DNA from: Flavobacterium defluvii | Lineage (GTDB): Bacteria > Bacteroidota > Bacteroidia > Flavobacteriales > Flavobacteriaceae | NCBI RefSeq assembly: GCF_900129555.1 | Contig: NZ_FQWC01000002.1 | Location: forward strand, 248,001-312,000 | Direction: 5' to 3' | Length of the DNA stretch: 64,000 nt | Shown here: positions 61,501 through 64,000 of the stretch, piece after piece | Layout of the letters: each line of letters begins with the position of its first letter | Numbering within the stretch: position 1 is the stretch's first letter | Program-made: the position numbers and the translations under genes | Notes under the pieces: model-generated | Told to the model about the DNA's origin: nothing | What the model saw: the letters and a program-made list of their open reading frames with translations, nothing else | Database searches by the model: none

Positions 61501-64000
61501 TTTATATGTTTATGCCGCTTCTTACAGATTTCCAAATGCAGCAATTACGGGAGCGTCTGCACCAATTTGTTCTGGACAAACGGCTTCTTTAACAGCTTCT
61601 GCAACAGGAACTGAAACGTTTACGTGGTACGATGCTCCAACTGGAGGAAATATCGTAGCGGTTAATCCAACGGCTCCTTTAACATCTACTACGACTTATT
61701 ATTTAGAGGGAACTCGCGGAGGAACTTGTATTAATAGTTTACGTCAGGCAGTAACAGTTACTGTATTGCCAATTCCTACAGATGCTGATGTTATCATTAC
61801 AACACCAGTAGAAGCTAGTTGTACAGGAGATGCGGTTTTAACTCCATCATCAAGTACCATTACCGGCGCTGAATTTAAATATTATACAGATCAGAATAAA
61901 ACTCAGGAAATTATCACAGGAACTACTGTTGTAAGCCAGCCGGGAGTTTCATTTACTAAAGATCCTATAACAGGAGCATTAACTATTGCAGGTTTAAGTG
62001 CTGCAGGAACTCCTTATAATTATTTCGTTTCAATCTTAAATGGCGGAACTTGCGAAAATGTAAACGGAACATTAAAACAAGTTACTGTTAACTTTCCTTC
62101 AACTACTGTTTTAACTGTAAATTCAACATTAGCAGGCTGTGGAAGTGTTAATTTAAGAAATGCCATAACCAATTTTGATTCATCAGGAAATACAACCTAC
62201 ACTTTCTACGATCCGTCAAATAATGTAATTACTGCCGATGCTGCAGCCAATATTACTACAGGCGGTGTTTATTCAATTCTGGCTCAACAGAATGGAGTTA
62301 CTTGTCCATCAGCTCAGCAGTCAGTAACGGTGACAATTAACGCATTACCAAGCTTGGTTGTAACAAATCCGCAAGAATCTGTAAACGTTGGTTCAAATGT
62401 TACTTTAACAGCGACTTCAACAGGAACGATTTCATGGTTTGATCCTCAAGGAAATGCTATAGCTGGACCGCCATTTACAACAGGAGTTTTAAATACTCCG
62501 GGAGTATATACTTATACAGTTGTTGCCAGTGACGGAATTTGTACTTCAACAGCGACAAAAGTAATAAACGTAATTGATCTTAGCAGCTGTCAGTCTTTAA
62601 CAGAAAGAGTGTATGCAACTGCGCAAACATCAGGATCAATAGTAACAGGAACAGTTACTGACGGAGGAAATGCTATCGACGGTAATCCTCAAACCTATTC
62701 AACCATTACAACAGGTTTAGGACTTTTGGGAGTGGGTACAACTTGGCAAAACCTAACATGGCCAGCACCAATTGCAAAAGGAACTCCGGTTAGTATTAAA
62801 TTAGGATCAGAATACAGCTTATTAGCAGTAGGTCAAAATTTATCAGTAATAGGAACTATAGGCGGAGTTGATATTGGAGCAATGCAGTCTGTATCAGGTT
62901 CATTATTAAATCTAATTTCTGGAGATAATACCTATGAATTTACTTTTGTTCCATCTGATGCTTCTGGTCCACAGGATTATGACGGAATCAGAATTCAGTC
63001 AGCTTCAATATTAAGCGCGGCTCAAAATACCAAAGTTTTTGATGCTCATTACAACAGATCAGTTTCAAGCGTAACTTGTACTGCGGGAGATATTCGTGAT
63101 ATTTTCTATGGAGCAACAGATTTAGGACTTCCTGTTGGAGCTGTAACAGCTGCAGTAGGAGTTAGCGATGCATGGAATATTGCAGATAATGATATTACAA
63201 CATTTGCAACAATGTATAGTGGAGCTGGTGTTTTGGCTGCAGCTGATTTAACCGTAGAATTTAAAACGCCATCAGTTGTTAGCGATACTTTAAGAATTGT
63301 CATTTCAAAACCTGGGGCACTTTTGGATGTTAATTTATTAACAGGATTTAATATTCAGCGTTACTTAGGAAATGTTGCCGTTGGAGCTCCAATTCAAAAT
63401 ACTAGTACTTTATTGAGCTTAAGATTATTGCCGGGAAATTCAATGGCAATGGTTTTAGTTTCTTCACCAACAGAAATATATGACAGAGTAAGAATCCGTT
63501 TTGGCGGCGTTGCCGGAGTGTTAGATTTCTTAAGGGTACATACCGTAGAAAGAGTAGCTAATACAACCGTAATAGGAGCAGATCCGGATAACAAAATAAC
63601 AGTCTGCCCGGGAACAGATATAACGCTTCAAATACCTGAAGAAGCATGTTCAACTTACATTTGGTACGATTCACCAACAGGAGGAACCGCGCTTGCGACT
63701 GGTATTACATATACAGTACCGGCGAATTTGACTGCTGGAATATATAAATATTACGTACAGCCTGTACGTTATGGCTGTGAAACTTTTGCAAGAGGAGAAG
63801 TGACAGTTGAAATTAAAGCTTCTTCTCCGGTAAATGCGCTAACATACATTACTTTAAATGGAGGAACTGCAACTTCTATTTGTTCTCCTTCAGGAACTGT
63901 AACATTAGCAACAAGTTTAAGCGGAACACCAGTTGTAACCAACCCAGTTTACTATTGGTACAGTTTTAACGGAACAACGGCTCAGATAATTCCGGGAGAA
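58502..64000 (+). CDS. Giant secreted repeat adhesin (5' part, open at window end)
   Basis: The frame is open from ATG 58502 to the window edge, at least 1833 codons. It starts with a Sec signal (MKKKFTFCSLSFQKRLFGLLFLFLL, cut near FSQT). Two kinds of module alternate. Ig-like units of about 85-90 residues are marked by W-Y/F-x-x-P/S-T-G-G and T-x-x-Y-Y-V-E. Their Trp is near 219, 307, 392, 632, 716, 801, 1042, 1312, 1721 and 1819. Five copies of a ~150-residue unit start at Cys35, 451, 860, 1363 and 1526 (GDI-D-x-ELELPGG, DVNLL, SLATYNGAT, LLSGN, FDRVEIRLGGL). From flavobacterial homologues a C-terminal T9SS sorting domain is expected beyond the window. It is likely a surface adhesin or matrix protein. 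Confidence 0.9.
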   Translation, partial: MKKKFTFCSLSFQKRLFGLLFLFLLCTNAFSQTICRPVSQTNSQGGLLCVGLNVDSPANAYDSAGLTTYATLTNAVGVGCFVEETMTLNQTARAGDQIAIYFGTGNGLLDVGLLSNASIQAKLSGSNVGSSVALNSPLLNLNLLSGNTVAVVKYTLPGDADQVQIQVGGLVSLLVSLRIYDVRLEFAQPTVTGGLTQTVCAGSATTLTATPAAGTTLAWYSSLGSTTPLATGNTYTTPTLNASATYYISISRVAGCEGNVRVPVVLNVSNPVAPAINNTGTSICSTGATQQTTLSLLNPVPGTTYTWYSSASSTTALATGTTYSPTVPLGTTSFFVEASIGSCISPTRAQVNVVSTAVPATPTVLTQSVTIQSGQNATLTATTSEVGAQLNWFDVPTGGTAVATNTTTFTTPILTATKIYYVEAQSPNGLCPSAARVPVTVTVQPASLVGCLEAGSQLTAQNGLCLLCSSTNPNNSVDGNTATASTLTVPVGLINGWIQQTLQFTNPGKAGDIVDVELELPGGIADLSLLGAVSLATYNGATYNNDRISVNNPLVTLQLLSGNRFRASVVAGANFDRVEIRLGGLATVLTTANIYQATYRFKAPTVTGDTTICSGTTSTLTASLAVGETVNWFAATTGGTSLAFTAVFTTPALSAATTYYTEITRNGCVNSERNPVQVLVDNPVLPLINASPSTICSVQSTTLTVQAPVVGTLYNWYDASTGGNLVFTGTSFTTPPLTANTDYYVEAAIGTCLTATRTAVNLTVSPLPAVPTFASTDVIIQSGQTVALSVSNPVAGVRYNWYDVPTGGTSLAFNTTSYTPSPVLTANKTFYVEAVDAVTDCSNPVRGVINVIVINNISTCLQAETQITSTDGILCGLCTATNPNNSVDGDINTYAELTVPLGLGAYIQQHLTFATPGETGDIIDVELELPGGLADVNLLGAVSLATYNGATYNNDRVAVTSNLLNLQVLSGNKFKASFTATAPFDQVEVRLGGLASVLTNLYVYAASYRFPNAAITGASAPICSGQTASLTASATGTETFTWYDAPTGGNIVAVNPTAPLTSTTTYYLEGTRGGTCINSLRQAVTVTVLPIPTDADVIITTPVEASCTGDAVLTPSSSTITGAEFKYYTDQNKTQEIITGTTVVSQPGVSFTKDPITGALTIAGLSAAGTPYNYFVSILNGGTCENVNGTLKQVTVNFPSTTVLTVNSTLAGCGSVNLRNAITNFDSSGNTTYTFYDPSNNVITADAAANITTGGVYSILAQQNGVTCPSAQQSVTVTINALPSLVVTNPQESVNVGSNVTLTATSTGTISWFDPQGNAIAGPPFTTGVLNTPGVYTYTVVASDGICTSTATKVINVIDLSSCQSLTERVYATAQTSGSIVTGTVTDGGNAIDGNPQTYSTITTGLGLLGVGTTWQNLTWPAPIAKGTPVSIKLGSEYSLLAVGQNLSVIGTIGGVDIGAMQSVSGSLLNLISGDNTYEFTFVPSDASGPQDYDGIRIQSASILSAAQNTKVFDAHYNRSVSSVTCTAGDIRDIFYGATDLGLPVGAVTAAVGVSDAWNIADNDITTFATMYSGAGVLAAADLTVEFKTPSVVSDTLRIVISKPGALLDVNLLTGFNIQRYLGNVAVGAPIQNTSTLLSLRLLPGNSMAMVLVSSPTEIYDRVRIRFGGVAGVLDFLRVHTVERVANTTVIGADPDNKITVCPGTDITLQIPEEACSTYIWYDSPTGGTALATGITYTVPANLTAGIYKYYVQPVRYGCETFARGEVTVEIKASSPVNALTYITLNGGTATSICSPSGTVTLATSLSGTPVVTNPVYYWYSFNGTTAQIIPGE

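Noticed and set aside
58502..64000. Tandem repeat or CRISPR-like periodicity in the adhesin
   Set aside because: The repeats are long, in frame and diverged, and encode protein modules; there are no short direct repeats with uniform spacers.
1..64000. tRNA, rRNA, tmRNA or insertion sequence genes
   Set aside because: No cloverleaf-like or rRNA-like sequence and no transposase frame was seen on either strand by eye.

Overview
The window is AT-rich chromosomal DNA of a Bacteroidetes bacterium, almost certainly a Flavobacterium close to the soil and freshwater F. johnsoniae type. The evidence is a SusC/SusD pair, lipoproteins with SxxC-type lipoboxes, promoters of the Bacteroidetes form (TTG, about 19 bases, TAnnTTTG), few Shine-Dalgarno sites, intergenic inverted repeats in most large gaps, a subclass B1 metallo-beta-lactamase in a core-gene setting, and families such as BT_3928-like, DUF1599 and DUF6495. 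No tRNA, rRNA, CRISPR array, transposase or prophage gene was seen.

Layout. Positions 1-5600 hold a minus-strand run: a secreted alpha/beta hydrolase, an MscS channel, a small lipoprotein, a thioesterase, an SRPBCC protein, two membrane proteins and a CPA1 antiporter. Positions 5600-12540 hold a structured RNA or repeat (Flavo-1-like), dnaK behind a sigma-54-like promoter, a CorA-type transporter, and pta-ackA. Positions 12590-28320 are a polysaccharide utilisation locus (PUL). It has a membrane-spanning propeller/LuxR regulator, SusC, SusD, a LamG surface lipoprotein, a GH144-type endo-beta-1,2-glucanase, an esterase, a GH3 beta-glucosidase, and after a terminator a glycerophosphodiesterase and a GH43/discoidin protein. 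An M28 peptidase follows. I infer that the locus degrades beta-1,2-glucan, and that the phosphodiesterase and esterase could strip phosphoglycerol and acyl substituents from cyclic beta-1,2-glucans.

Positions 30190-43830 are mostly minus-strand housekeeping and membrane genes: a Coq4-like protein, a YiiX-type peptidase, kdsA, an overlapping pair of lysoplasmalogenase and alkylglycerol-monooxygenase-like genes (an ether-lipid module), clpS, prmA, tpiA, a TlpA-type thioredoxin, a DoxX/MauE-type protein, DUF1599, folP and rlmH. Positions 44000-49000 are minus-strand genes (ABM, secreted adenosine deaminase, GNAT, OsmC, pirin, DNA-alkylation-repair-like) separated by inverted repeats. Positions 49134-54674 are plus-strand: nadC, a BrkB-type protein, DUF2147, metallo-beta-lactamase and priA. 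A lone LytTR regulator, the rpsF-rpsR-rplI operon and a DUF6495 gene follow.

The last 5.5 kb is the 5' part of a giant secreted adhesin that is open to the window end. It sits behind 1.2 kb of very AT-rich non-coding DNA. It alternates Ig-like modules with five copies of a ~150-residue module that I do not recognise. That module, the ether-lipid pair and the substituted-beta-1,2-glucan reading of the PUL are the most promising leads.
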